Shown here: in pieces, positions 33,511 through 41,936 of the stretch
Position numbering within the stretch: position 1 is the first letter of the stretch
How the letters are laid out: each line of letters opens with the position of its first letter
DNA from: Agromyces mariniharenae
GTDB lineage: Bacteria > Actinomycetota > Actinomycetes > Actinomycetales > Microbacteriaceae
Direction of reading: 5' to 3'
Assembly: GCF_008122505.1 (NCBI RefSeq)
Contig: NZ_VSSB01000001.1
Span: 1,534,891-1,598,890 of the forward strand
DNA length: 64,000 bases
Position numbers and translations under genes: made by a program
Notes under the pieces: generated by a model
What the model saw: only the letters and a program-made list of their open reading frames with translations
The model's database searches: none
What the model was told of the DNA's origin: nothing

Positions 33511-34929
33511 GTGCTCATCTGCCTCACCGCGAGTCACAAGAACGCCGGGTTCGACATGCTCGAGCGTCTTTCGGCGAACGCGGAGCACGCCGCGCCCCGC
33601 ATCCTCGACGGGCACGATTCCCTCCAGGGCGCCGTCGTCGTCGCGACCTGCAACCGCTTCGAGGCGTACCTCGACCTCGACACGCCCGAGGGCGCGTCGC
33701 CCGTCGCCGCGGTGCACGAGGCGATCCGCGCCGTGGGCTCGGTCGCCGGGCTGGAGGCCGAGGAGCTGCGCACCACGTTCGGCTTCGTGCACGGCAACGC
33801 CGTCGCCGGACACCTCTTCTCGGTGGCCTCAGGGCTCGAGTCCGTCGTCGTCGGCGAGGGCGAGATCGCCGGCCAGGTGCGTCGCTCGCTCGAGCAGGCG
33901 CGCCGCGAGGGCACCACGACGCCCGAGCTCGAGCGCCTGTTCCAGCGCGCCTCGCAGACGTCCCGCCGCGTGAAGAACGAGACCGGCATCGGCGGCGAGG
34001 GCCGCTCGCTCGTGCGCCTCGCCCTCGACCTCGCCGAGAGCCGCGTCTCCGATTGGGCGCAGACCCGGGTGCTGCTCGTCGGCACGGGCCGGTTCGCGGG
34101 CGCGTCGCTCGCGGCCCTGCGCGACCGCGGCGTCACCGACGTGCGCGTGCACTCCCCGTCGGGCCGCGGCGCGAAGTTCGCGGCCGGCCACGGCATCGAG
34201 GCCGTGGCGCGCGGCGAGTTCGCCGCCGCGGCCGCCGACGCCGACATCATCGTGACCTGCACCACGGCCGAGCACCACGTCGTCGACCGCACGCTCATCG
34301 CCGTCGGGCGCGAGGAGCTCGCGGCATCCGCCGGCACCGTCACGGTGCTGCCGGGTGTCGCGTCGCCCGCCGGCCCTGGCGCACCCGGCGAGCCGCGCCA
34401 ACTCGTCATCGACCTCGGGCTCCCCCGCAACGTCGCCCCCGACGTCGTCGAGCTTCCCGGTGTCGAGCTGCTCGACCTCGAGACCATCAAGATCCACGCG
34501 CCGCTCGAAGAGCTCGGTGCCACGGATGCCGCGCGCGCGATCGTGAACCACGACGCCCGCGCCTTCGGCGACATCGCCGAGGAGCGCGACCTCGCGCCGG
34601 CCGTCGTCGCCCTGCGCCGCCACGTCTTCGACCTCATGGACGCGGAGATCGAGCGCGCGAAGTCCCGCGGCGACGACGACGGACGCACCGAGGCGGCACT
34701 GCGCCACATGGCCGGCGTCCTGCTGCACACGCCCATGGTGCGCTCGCGCGAGCTCGCCCGCGCCGGCGAGCAGGCCGCCTGGATCGACGGGCTCGAGGCC
34801 CTCTTCGGCGTGAAGCCCGACGCGACCGCGCAGGCGGTGCGCGAGTCGTCGACCCCGTCGGTGTCGGGGTCGAACGATGCCACGTCGACGGATGCCGCGG
34901 GGCGGGCCGAGCAGGCCGACGCCTCGTGA
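33511..34929 (+). CDS. hemA: Glutamyl-tRNA reductase
   Basis: The 472-residue enzyme commits glutamyl-tRNA to tetrapyrroles. The catalytic cysteine is in VVVATCNRFEAYLD, and FSVASGLESVVVGEGEIAGQVRRSLEQAR is the second hallmark. The NADPH domain has RVLLVGTGRFAGASLAAL, and a helical dimerisation domain ends the fold. About 35 low-complexity Ser/Thr/Asp residues follow it. The GTG start is part of a leaderless promoter. It is on the opposite strand from the other haem genes, and its stop overlaps the next gene (GTGA). Confidence 0.96.
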   Translation: MLICLTASHKNAGFDMLERLSANAEHAAPRILDGHDSLQGAVVVATCNRFEAYLDLDTPEGASPVAAVHEAIRAVGSVAGLEAEELRTTFGFVHGNAVAGHLFSVASGLESVVVGEGEIAGQVRRSLEQARREGTTTPELERLFQRASQTSRRVKNETGIGGEGRSLVRLALDLAESRVSDWAQTRVLLVGTGRFAGASLAALRDRGVTDVRVHSPSGRGAKFAAGHGIEAVARGEFAAAAADADIIVTCTTAEHHVVDRTLIAVGREELAASAGTVTVLPGVASPAGPGAPGEPRQLVIDLGLPRNVAPDVVELPGVELLDLETIKIHAPLEELGATDAARAIVNHDARAFGDIAEERDLAPAVVALRRHVFDLMDAEIERAKSRGDDDGRTEAALRHMAGVLLHTPMVRSRELARAGEQAAWIDGLEALFGVKPDATAQAVRESSTPSVSGSNDATSTDAAGRAEQADAS

Positions 34930-35621
34930 GCGGGGCGCCGTCCACCTCCGACCTGCTCGACGATCCCGGGCGCCCCGCCGCCGCGGCCGCCGACGGACCG
35001 CCCGCGCTCCGCTTCCCCTACGACGCCGCACCGCTGACCGAGGAGCCCCTCCGCACCGAGCGCCTCGTGCTGCGTCCGCTCGAGGCGTCCGACGCCGCCG
35101 AGGTCTACGAGTACCAGCGCATCCCCGAGGTGCTCCGCTACCTGCCGTGGCCGATGCGCGAGCGGGCGGAGGCGTATGCGCACACCGCACGGCGCGCAGC
35201 CGGCCGCGTGCTCGCCGCCGACGGCGACTTCGTCTTCTTCGCCGCGATCCTGCCGGGGTCGGCAGCCGACGAGCCGGCGGCGGGCGCCCGCGACCGCCTC
35301 ATCGGCGACTTCATGATCCGGGTCTCGAGCGTGCAGCACGCGCAGCTCGAACTGGGCTGGGTGCTGCATCCCGACGTCCAGGGCCGCGGCTACGCGCGCG
35401 AGGCGGCCGCCGCCCTGCGCGACTTCGCGTTCGAGCACCTGAACCCGCACCGGGTGCAGGCCTTCCTCGACGCGCGGAACGCGGCATCCGCTGCGCTGTG
35501 CGAACGACTCGGGATGCGTCGCGAGGCGTCCCTCCTCGAGGAGGAGTACAACGACGGCGAGTGGCAGGACACCGCCGTCTACGGGATCCTCCGCCGCGAG
35601 TGGGCGGCGCTGCGCGCCTGA
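34926..35621 (+). CDS. GNAT family N-acetyltransferase (RimJ/RimL-like)
   Basis: The 231-residue protein has TERLVLRPLEASDAAEVYEYQRIPEVLRYLPWP, typical of the RimJ/RimL branch. LELGWVLHPDVQGRGYAREAA is the acetyl-CoA site, and FLDARNAASAALCERLGMRREASL is the C-terminal signature. The GTG start overlaps the hemA stop, so it is co-translated with hemA, though no functional tie to haem is known. About 45 Pro/Ala-rich residues precede the domain. Confidence 0.88.
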   Translation: MSGAPSTSDLLDDPGRPAAAAADGPPALRFPYDAAPLTEEPLRTERLVLRPLEASDAAEVYEYQRIPEVLRYLPWPMRERAEAYAHTARRAAGRVLAADGDFVFFAAILPGSAADEPAAGARDRLIGDFMIRVSSVQHAQLELGWVLHPDVQGRGYAREAAAALRDFAFEHLNPHRVQAFLDARNAASAALCERLGMRREASLLEEEYNDGEWQDTAVYGILRREWAALRA

Positions 35622-35674
35622 CCGGTCGCTCTGTGCCGCTCGCGCGCGCCATCGTGCGACGACGTGCGAACGCG

Positions 35675-35745
35675 GATCAGGCAAACGCGCGCTGCTCAGG
35701 CGGGAATCGCGGATCTCGGCCTGAATCGAGCGCGATCGCCTGCAT
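35675..35745. repeat. Four-box TCAGGC palindromic element, copy 3
   Basis: GATCAGGC, CTCAGGCG, GGCCTGAATC and GATCGCCTGCAT follow in order, the same two-plus-two arrangement as at 20498. It lies between two convergent genes and ends 14 bases before the stop codon of the minus-strand gene. Confidence 0.7.
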
Positions 35746-35759
35746 CCCGAGCGAGATCC

Positions 35760-36374
35760 TCACGGCCACAGCGGTCGCGGCGGCGGCGCGGACTGCAACA
35801 GGTCGGCCGGGACGCGCACACTCCTCTCGCCGAGTCCGATGGCGCGCCACTGGAGCACCGTCTCGAGGTCGCCCTCGACGGGCCCGCCGAGCCAGAGCCA
35901 CGCGTTGACGGCGCTGTCGTACTGATCGACGCCGCCGCCCCCGCCCCCGCCCAGCACCGTCAGGGTCGGCGGGGAGGGCTCGACGTCGGGCTGCCAGGCG
36001 CGACGCATGCCGAGCGGCAGCACCCGCGTGCCGTCGGCGAGCCGCACGCCGACGTGGAGGTCGTCGGGCTCCACGTCGTTCGATGGCGGCATGTGCCGAT
36101 CCTGGATCCAGCGGTGCCATTCCCGCTCGGTCTCGCCGCGACGACGCCGCACCCACCGGATCCGAAACTCGGCGCCCTCGGGGTACACGCGGACCTCGCG
36201 GAGGAGGATCACCATCGCGTCGTCGCGGTGCACGATCTCGTCGAGCACGACACGTCCGGGCATCACGTCCTGCGGCGGCTGCAGCCAGGGCGGCGTTCGC
36301 GGGACTTCGATCACGCGCTCGGAGTCGGAATCGTCGGGGCCGATGTCGAAGAAGCCGGCGGATGCCACGTGCAT
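35760..36374 (-). CDS. Hypothetical protein with polyglycine run
   Basis: The 204-residue protein has no recognised domain. LVLDEIVHRDDAMVILLREVRVYPEG-like strands (here VVLDEIVHRDDAMVILLREV) and FRIRWVRRRRGETEREWHRW suggest a soluble beta-rich fold. A run of seven glycines (about 141-147) is encoded by a GGC/GGG tract that could slip. Its start ATG leads MHVASAGFFDIG. It converges with the GNAT gene across a four-box palindrome. Confidence 0.7.
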   Translation of the reverse strand: MHVASAGFFDIGPDDSDSERVIEVPRTPPWLQPPQDVMPGRVVLDEIVHRDDAMVILLREVRVYPEGAEFRIRWVRRRRGETEREWHRWIQDRHMPPSNDVEPDDLHVGVRLADGTRVLPLGMRRAWQPDVEPSPPTLTVLGGGGGGGVDQYDSAVNAWLWLGGPVEGDLETVLQWRAIGLGERSVRVPADLLQSAPPPRPLWP

Positions 36375-36430
36375 GACCGCGATGCTATCGGCCGCCGCCC
36401 CGCGGCATCCGCGGGCCGCCGACTTCGGTC

Positions 36431-36499
36431 GGTGGGAATCCCGTTCGTGCGGTGGAATCCCACAGGATCGGGATTCCGCAGCGCAAACGGGACTCCGCC
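36431..36499. repeat. Four-box GGAATCCC palindromic element
   Basis: GGGAATCCCGTTCG, GTGGAATCCCAC, GGGATTCCGC and ACGGGACTCCGCC follow in that order, again two direct and two inverted boxes over about 70 bases, but with a different core from the TCAGGC elements. It lies downstream of glyS on the minus strand. Confidence 0.7.
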
Positions 36500-36525
36500 G
36501 CGAATCAGCAGCGTCGCGAGCGGCG

Positions 36526-37911
36526 CTACGCGCCGATCAGGCGCGCCGCGAGGTACCCCTCGAGCTCCGCGATCGGCACGCGGTCCTGGCCCATGGAGTC
36601 GCGCTCGCGCACCGTCACCGCGTTGTCGTCGAGCGAGTCGAAGTCGACCGTGACGCAGAACGGGGTGCCGATCTCGTCCTGGCGGCGGTAGCGGCGGCCG
36701 ATCGCACCGGCGTCGTCGAAGTCGACGTTCCAGTGCTTGCGCAGCGAGGCGGCGATGTCGCGGGCGAGCGGCGAGAGGCGCTCGTTGCGGCTCAGCGGGA
36801 GCACGGCGGCCTTCACGGGCGCGAGGCGCGGGTCGAGGCGCAGCACGGTGCGGCTGTCGGTGCCGCCCTTCGCGTTCGGCACCTCCTCGACGTCGTACGC
36901 GTCGACGAGGAACGCCATGAGCGAGCGTGTGAGGCCCGCCGCGGGCTCGATCACGTAGGGGACCCAGCGCTCGTTCTTCGACTGGTCGAAGTACGAGAGG
37001 TCCTTGCCGGAGTGCTCGGTGTGCGTCGACAGGTCGAAGTCGGTGCGGTTCGCGACGCCCTCGAGCTCGCCCCAGTCGCCGCCCTGGAAGCCGAAGCGGT
37101 ACTCGATGTCGATCGTGCGCTTCGAGTAGTGCGAGAGCTTGTCCTTCGGGTGCTCGAAGAGCCGGAGGTTCTCGGGGTCGATGCCGAGGTCGATGTACCA
37201 GTTCCAGCGCTGGTCGACCCAGTACTGGAACCACTCGTCGTCGGTGCCGGGCTCGACGAAGAACTCCATCTCCATCTGCTCGAACTCGCGCGTGCGGAAG
37301 ATGAAGTTGCCCGGCGTGATCTCGTTGCGGAACGACTTGCCGATCTGGCCGATGCCGAACGGCGGCTTGAGCCGCGACGCCTGCAGCACGTTCGCGAAGT
37401 TCGTGAAGATGCCCTGCGCGGTCTCGGGGCGCAGGTAGTGCAGGCCCGACTCGTCCTGCACGGGGCCGAGGAACGTCTGCAGCATCATGTTGAAGTCGCG
37501 CGGCGGCGTCCACTGGCCGCGGGTCCCGCAGTTCGGGCACACGATGTCGGCCATGCCGTTCTCGGGGGCGTGGCCCTTCTTCGCCTCGTAGTGCTCGAGG
37601 AGGTGGTCCTCGCGGAAGCGCTTGTGGCAGTGCAGGCACTCGACGAGCGGGTCGGTGAAGACGCCGACGTGGCCGGATGCCACCCACACCTGCTTGGGGA
37701 GGATGACGCTCGAGTCGAGCCCGACGACGTCGGCGCGACTCGTCACCATGGTGCGCCACCACTGGCGCTTGATGTTCTCCTTCAGCTCGACGCCGAGGGG
37801 TCCGTAGTCCCACGCGGACCGGGAACCGCCGTAGATCTCGCCGGCCTGGAAGACGAAGCCCCGGTGCTGGGCGAGGGCGATGACGGACTCGAGACGGCTG
37901 GGTGCGGCCAC
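36526..37911 (-). CDS. glyS: Glycine-tRNA ligase
   Basis: The 461-residue class II synthetase charges tRNA-Gly. [21 protein letters not shown] is near the start; the zinc cysteines are in CLHCHKRF and CPNCGTRG. Motif 2 is [21 protein letters not shown], and the C-terminal anticodon-binding domain follows [13 protein letters not shown]. The GTG at 37911 ([10 protein letters not shown]) is chosen because GGAG lies five bases before it; the frame extends 48 bases upstream to another GTG. This is the single-chain alpha-2 type. Confidence 0.95.
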   Translation of the reverse strand: MAAPSRLESVIALAQHRGFVFQAGEIYGGSRSAWDYGPLGVELKENIKRQWWRTMVTSRADVVGLDSSVILPKQVWVASGHVGVFTDPLVECLHCHKRFREDHLLEHYEAKKGHAPENGMADIVCPNCGTRGQWTPPRDFNMMLQTFLGPVQDESGLHYLRPETAQGIFTNFANVLQASRLKPPFGIGQIGKSFRNEITPGNFIFRTREFEQMEMEFFVEPGTDDEWFQYWVDQRWNWYIDLGIDPENLRLFEHPKDKLSHYSKRTIDIEYRFGFQGGDWGELEGVANRTDFDLSTHTEHSGKDLSYFDQSKNERWVPYVIEPAAGLTRSLMAFLVDAYDVEEVPNAKGGTDSRTVLRLDPRLAPVKAAVLPLSRNERLSPLARDIAASLRKHWNVDFDDAGAIGRRYRRQDEIGTPFCVTVDFDSLDDNAVTVRERDSMGQDRVPIAELEGYLAARLIGA

Positions 37912-38023
37912 GGTGGCTCCAATGGTGCGGGGATCGGGCGAATTGCCCGGAGACGACACGGTCCCACCATCCTACGGGCGCTACGCTGTGCCCCATCACG
38001 GCCGGTGTCCGAGGGGGGCGAGG

Positions 38024-39325
38024 GTGTGGAACTTCCTGCTTGACGTCAACATCGTCGACGGACCGTTCCTGTACACGGTGTACGCCATCGCCGCCGCCGT
38101 GTTCATCTACCTGCTCGGCCGCGGCCCCGGCTGGTCGTGGGTGCTCACCGTCATCGTCGTCCTGATCGTCGGCGCCCTCGTCGGCGCGGGCATCCTCTGG
38201 GTCAGCGTGAACGTGCTGGGGGCGATCCCCGGGCCGATCCTGCCCGAAGTGTGGTTCTGGGTGGCCGGTGCCTTCGCGGGCTGCGCGCTCGCCATCTGGA
38301 ACCTCTGGTACTCCCGTTGGTGGCGCAAGCTGATCGCGATCCTCGCGGTGCCGATCTTCTCGCTCACGGCGCTCTTCGGCATCAACGCCGCCTACGGCAT
38401 CGACCGCACGCTCGGCGCCCTCCTCGGCATCTCGACGGCGGGCACGATCGACCTCGACGACCCGAGCGCCAGCCCGTCGGCCGACCCGACGGAACCGCTC
38501 TACCTCACGTGGACGCCGCCGGCCGGCATGCCCGCGCAGGGGCGCGTCGGCACGCCCGAGGGCGGCGTGCCGAACACGCAGTCGGGGTTCGCCGCGCGCG
38601 ACGCCGAGCTGTACCTGCCGCCCGCGGCGCTCGTCGACGATCCGCCACGGCTGCCGCTCGTGATCATGATGATGGGCCAGCCCGGCGATCCCGACGCCTC
38701 GTTCATCGCGCAGGTGCTCGACGACTTCGCATCGCGGAATGAGGGCCTCGCGCCGATCGCACTCGTCGTCGACCAGCTCGGCGACCCGAACGTCGATCCG
38801 CTCTGCCTCGACACCTCGATGGGGAACGTCGAGACCTACGTGATGCAGGACGTGGTGCCGTGGGCGAAGTCGCACCTCGACGTGCTGCAGGGCCCGCAGT
38901 TCACGACCGTGGCAGGTTACTCGAACGGCGGGCAGTGCGCCGCGTACTTCGGCGCGAAGTACCCCGAGGTGTTCGGAAACCTCCTCGCCGTGTCGCCCAC
39001 CGAGTACCAGGGCGCGGAGCAGCCGGCGAACGTGCTGGCCTCCGTCTTCAACGGCGACCAGGCGGCCTACGACGCCGTGAAGCCGACGACGATCATGGCC
39101 CTGAAGGCGCCGTACCCGGACTCGGTGGCGATCTTCACGATCGGCGCGAACGACGGCACGTTCGCGCCGGGCGCGCAACGGCTGTCGGATGCCGCGGCGC
39201 AGGCCGGCATGCAGACGACCTTCTACGTGGTGCCCGACGCCGACCACGGCGTCAGCGGCCTGCTCGGCGGACTCGAGAAGGGATTCGAGGTGCTCTACCC
39301 ACGACTCGGATTGGCGGCCCCGTGA
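38024..39325 (+). CDS. Membrane-anchored esterase (alpha/beta-hydrolase fold, esterase D type)
   Basis: The 433-residue protein starts with about four transmembrane helices (to residue 135), followed by an extracytoplasmic esterase domain. FTTVAGYSNGGQCAAYFGAKYPEVF carries the nucleophile serine in GYSNG. FTIGANDGTF and VVPDADHGVSG supply the likely aspartate and histidine. It is coupled by a GTGA overlap to an aminoacyl-lipid synthetase-like gene. This recalls reported pairs in which a membrane esterase removes the amino acid added to lipids; that role here is inferred. Confidence 0.83.
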   Translation: MWNFLLDVNIVDGPFLYTVYAIAAAVFIYLLGRGPGWSWVLTVIVVLIVGALVGAGILWVSVNVLGAIPGPILPEVWFWVAGAFAGCALAIWNLWYSRWWRKLIAILAVPIFSLTALFGINAAYGIDRTLGALLGISTAGTIDLDDPSASPSADPTEPLYLTWTPPAGMPAQGRVGTPEGGVPNTQSGFAARDAELYLPPAALVDDPPRLPLVIMMMGQPGDPDASFIAQVLDDFASRNEGLAPIALVVDQLGDPNVDPLCLDTSMGNVETYVMQDVVPWAKSHLDVLQGPQFTTVAGYSNGGQCAAYFGAKYPEVFGNLLAVSPTEYQGAEQPANVLASVFNGDQAAYDAVKPTTIMALKAPYPDSVAIFTIGANDGTFAPGAQRLSDAAAQAGMQTTFYVVPDADHGVSGLLGGLEKGFEVLYPRLGLAAP

Positions 39326-41877
39326 CCGAGACCGATCCCGCGATCACCGACGTCGAGCCGAAGGGCCGGCTCCGCACCACGGGCGAGGCGCTCGCAGGCT
39401 TCGCTCGGCGCGTGCCCTTCAGCATCGCGTTCGCGGTGCTGCTGCTCGTCACCTCCATCGTCACCGGCACGATCGTCGGCGAGGCATCGGATGCCACGGC
39501 GAACGCCTGGGCGGCCGGGGTCGTCACGACGATCGACGGGGCGCAGTGGTGGACCGTCGTGACTGCCCTGTTCATCCCGTTCGACCCGTTCCAGCTCGTG
39601 TTCGGCGTCGTCCTGTCGTTCCTGCTGCTCGGCATCGCCGAGCGGCGCATGGGCACGTGGCGCGCGATCGTCGCGTTCCTCGTCACGGGCGTGCTCGGGG
39701 TCGCGATCGGCACGTGGCTGCAGTGGATCGGGTCGCTCTTCGGCGAGTGGTGGGCGACCGGCACGGCGGCCGACCTCACGCTCGACCCGCTCGCGGGCAT
39801 CGTCGGCGCGCTCATCACCTCGACGGCGTTCATGGGCGTGCTGTGGCGTCGCCGCATCCGGATCGTGACGTTCGCGTTCATCCTCGTGTTCGTGCTCTAC
39901 GACGGCGACTCCTCGAACGTCTACCGGCTCATTGCAGGGATCGTCGGACTGTTCCTCGGAGCACTGCTTTCGCGCGACGCGTCGACCCTGCGTGCCCGCC
40001 GCAGCTCGCACGCCGAGACCCGCACGCTCGTCGCGGCCGTCGTCGCGGTGACGGCGATCGGTCCGGTCGTCGCGTTCGTCAACCGCACGGAGCTCACGCC
40101 GTTCGGGTTCGGCTCGTACCTCTACGACGACGACCCGGTGGACATCGACGTGGTGATCTCGCAGTGCGGGGCCGCGGCATCCGCCGTCGGCGACGAGTGC
40201 CTGAAGCAGCTCGCGGTGCTCAGCTCGCAGGGCTTCGGGATGTTCCTCCTGTCGTTCGTGCCGGTGCTGCTGCTCCTGCTCGCGGCGTGGGGCCTGCGCT
40301 CCGGCCGTCGGTTCGCCCGCTGGCTCGCGATCTCGGTGAACGTGGCGATCCTGCTGTTCGCCCGCACGGCGTTCGACGTGACCGTCACGACCGCCGACGT
40401 GGAGAGCGGCGCGTGGACGGTGTTCGACATCGGCGAGCTGATCGTCTGGGCGCTGGCGGTGCTCGCGCTGCCGATCGGCATCATCGTGATGCTCACGGTG
40501 ACCCGGCGGCACTTCCAGGTCCGTTCGCCGCGCGGTTCGTTCGCGCGGTTCGTGACCACGGTCGTCGTGTCGTTCGTGGTGCTCGCGGCCGCGTATTACG
40601 CCATCGGGTTCGCGACCCTCGGCGAGTACTGGCCGGCGGCGACCCCGGTCGACCTCCTCGTCGACACGCTCAAGCGGTTCGTGCCGCCGCACTTCCTCGC
40701 CGTGGTCGACCCGATCGTGATCCCGGCGCACGACCTCACGAGCATCGCCTACCAGCTGATCGGGCCGCTGTTCTGGGCGATCTTCATCGTGGCCGCGATC
40801 CGGCTGATGCGGCACACGCGCGCCGAGCTCGGCTTCGCCGACCGCCTGAAGCTGCGCACGATCATCCGGCGCAACGGCGGTGGCACGCTCGGCTTCATGG
40901 GCACGTGGCCCGGCAACGTGCCGTGGTTCAGCGCGGACGGCGAGTCGGCGGTGGCGTACCGCGTCATCAACGGGATCGCGATCACGATGTCCGACCCCAT
41001 CTGCCGGCCCGAGGAGGCCGGTCGCGTCATCCGCGAGTTCACCGCGTTCTGCGACGCGAACAGCTGGGTGCCCGTGTTCTACAGCGTGCACCCGCAGTAC
41101 CTGGCCGTGTTCGAGGAGCTCGGCTGGCAGCACATGTCGGTGGGCGAGGAGACGCTCGTGCGCACGACCGGCCTCGAGCTCACGGGCAAGCCGTGGCAGA
41201 AGGTGCGGCAGGCGCTGAACCGCGGCATCAAGGAGGGCATGACCACGGTCTGGACGACGTGGGACGAGCTCCCCCGGCCGACCGTCGCCGAGATCACCGC
41301 GATCTCCGAGGAGTGGGTGTCCGAGAAGGAGCTGCCGGAGATGGGCTTCACGCTCGGCGGCATGGACGAGCTGAAGGACCCCGACGTGCGCCTCATGCTC
41401 GCGGTCGGGCCCGACGGGCGCCTGCAGGCGATCACGAGCTGGTTGCCGGTGTACCGCGACGGCGACGTCGTCGGCTGGACGATCGACTTCATGCGGCGCA
41501 CCGACCACAGCATGAACGGCATCATGGAGTTCCTCATCGCGTCGGCCGCCCTGCACATGAAGGAGGAGGGCCAAGAGGTGCTGAGCCTCTCGGGTGCTCC
41601 GCTCGCCGCGAAGCCGCTCGCCCCCGGCGAAGAGCCGCCCGAGCCGACCGCGATGACCCGCCTGCTCGAGTTCCTCGGACGCACGCTCGAGCCCGCCTAC
41701 GGCTTCTCGTCGCTGTTCCGGTTCAAGGCCAAGTTCAATCCCGAGTACGAGACCATCTCGATGGCCTACCCCGACCCGCTCGCGCTGCCGACCATCGGCG
41801 TGGCGATCGGACGCGCCTACCTGCCCGAGGTCTCGCCGAAGGAGGCGGTCGCGCTCGTGCGGACGCTGACGAAGTAG
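39322..41877 (+). CDS. MprF-like phosphatidylglycerol aminoacyltransferase (DUF2156) with membrane N-terminus
   Basis: The 851-residue protein has many transmembrane helices in its first 515 residues and a C-terminal GNAT-like DUF2156 domain. LGFMGTWPGNVPWFSADGESAVAYRVINGIAITMSDP and KPWQKVRQALNRGIKEGM are diagnostic. The last part, FMRRTDHSMNGIMEFLIASAAL and YGFSSLFRFKAKFNPEYE, completes the aminoacyl-transfer site. The first six helices resemble a rhomboid-like fold (WWTVVTALFIPFDP, LLGIAERRMGTW) without serine-histidine residues. It should add an amino acid from tRNA to a lipid. The lipid and amino acid are unknown. Confidence 0.88.
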   Translation: MTETDPAITDVEPKGRLRTTGEALAGFARRVPFSIAFAVLLLVTSIVTGTIVGEASDATANAWAAGVVTTIDGAQWWTVVTALFIPFDPFQLVFGVVLSFLLLGIAERRMGTWRAIVAFLVTGVLGVAIGTWLQWIGSLFGEWWATGTAADLTLDPLAGIVGALITSTAFMGVLWRRRIRIVTFAFILVFVLYDGDSSNVYRLIAGIVGLFLGALLSRDASTLRARRSSHAETRTLVAAVVAVTAIGPVVAFVNRTELTPFGFGSYLYDDDPVDIDVVISQCGAAASAVGDECLKQLAVLSSQGFGMFLLSFVPVLLLLLAAWGLRSGRRFARWLAISVNVAILLFARTAFDVTVTTADVESGAWTVFDIGELIVWALAVLALPIGIIVMLTVTRRHFQVRSPRGSFARFVTTVVVSFVVLAAAYYAIGFATLGEYWPAATPVDLLVDTLKRFVPPHFLAVVDPIVIPAHDLTSIAYQLIGPLFWAIFIVAAIRLMRHTRAELGFADRLKLRTIIRRNGGGTLGFMGTWPGNVPWFSADGESAVAYRVINGIAITMSDPICRPEEAGRVIREFTAFCDANSWVPVFYSVHPQYLAVFEELGWQHMSVGEETLVRTTGLELTGKPWQKVRQALNRGIKEGMTTVWTTWDELPRPTVAEITAISEEWVSEKELPEMGFTLGGMDELKDPDVRLMLAVGPDGRLQAITSWLPVYRDGDVVGWTIDFMRRTDHSMNGIMEFLIASAALHMKEEGQEVLSLSGAPLAAKPLAPGEEPPEPTAMTRLLEFLGRTLEPAYGFSSLFRFKAKFNPEYETISMAYPDPLALPTIGVAIGRAYLPEVSPKEAVALVRTLTK

Positions 41878-41936
41878 CCGACGGATGCCTCGCCGGCGCA
41901 GCCGGCTGTGTCACTCGGCCCCGGCCGCCCGCTGCG

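Noticed and set aside
39295..41574. Open minus-strand frame of 759 codons opposite the MprF-like gene
   Set aside because: The translation is His/Arg/Asp-rich with no domain, the usual product of reading GC-rich codons on the opposite strand.
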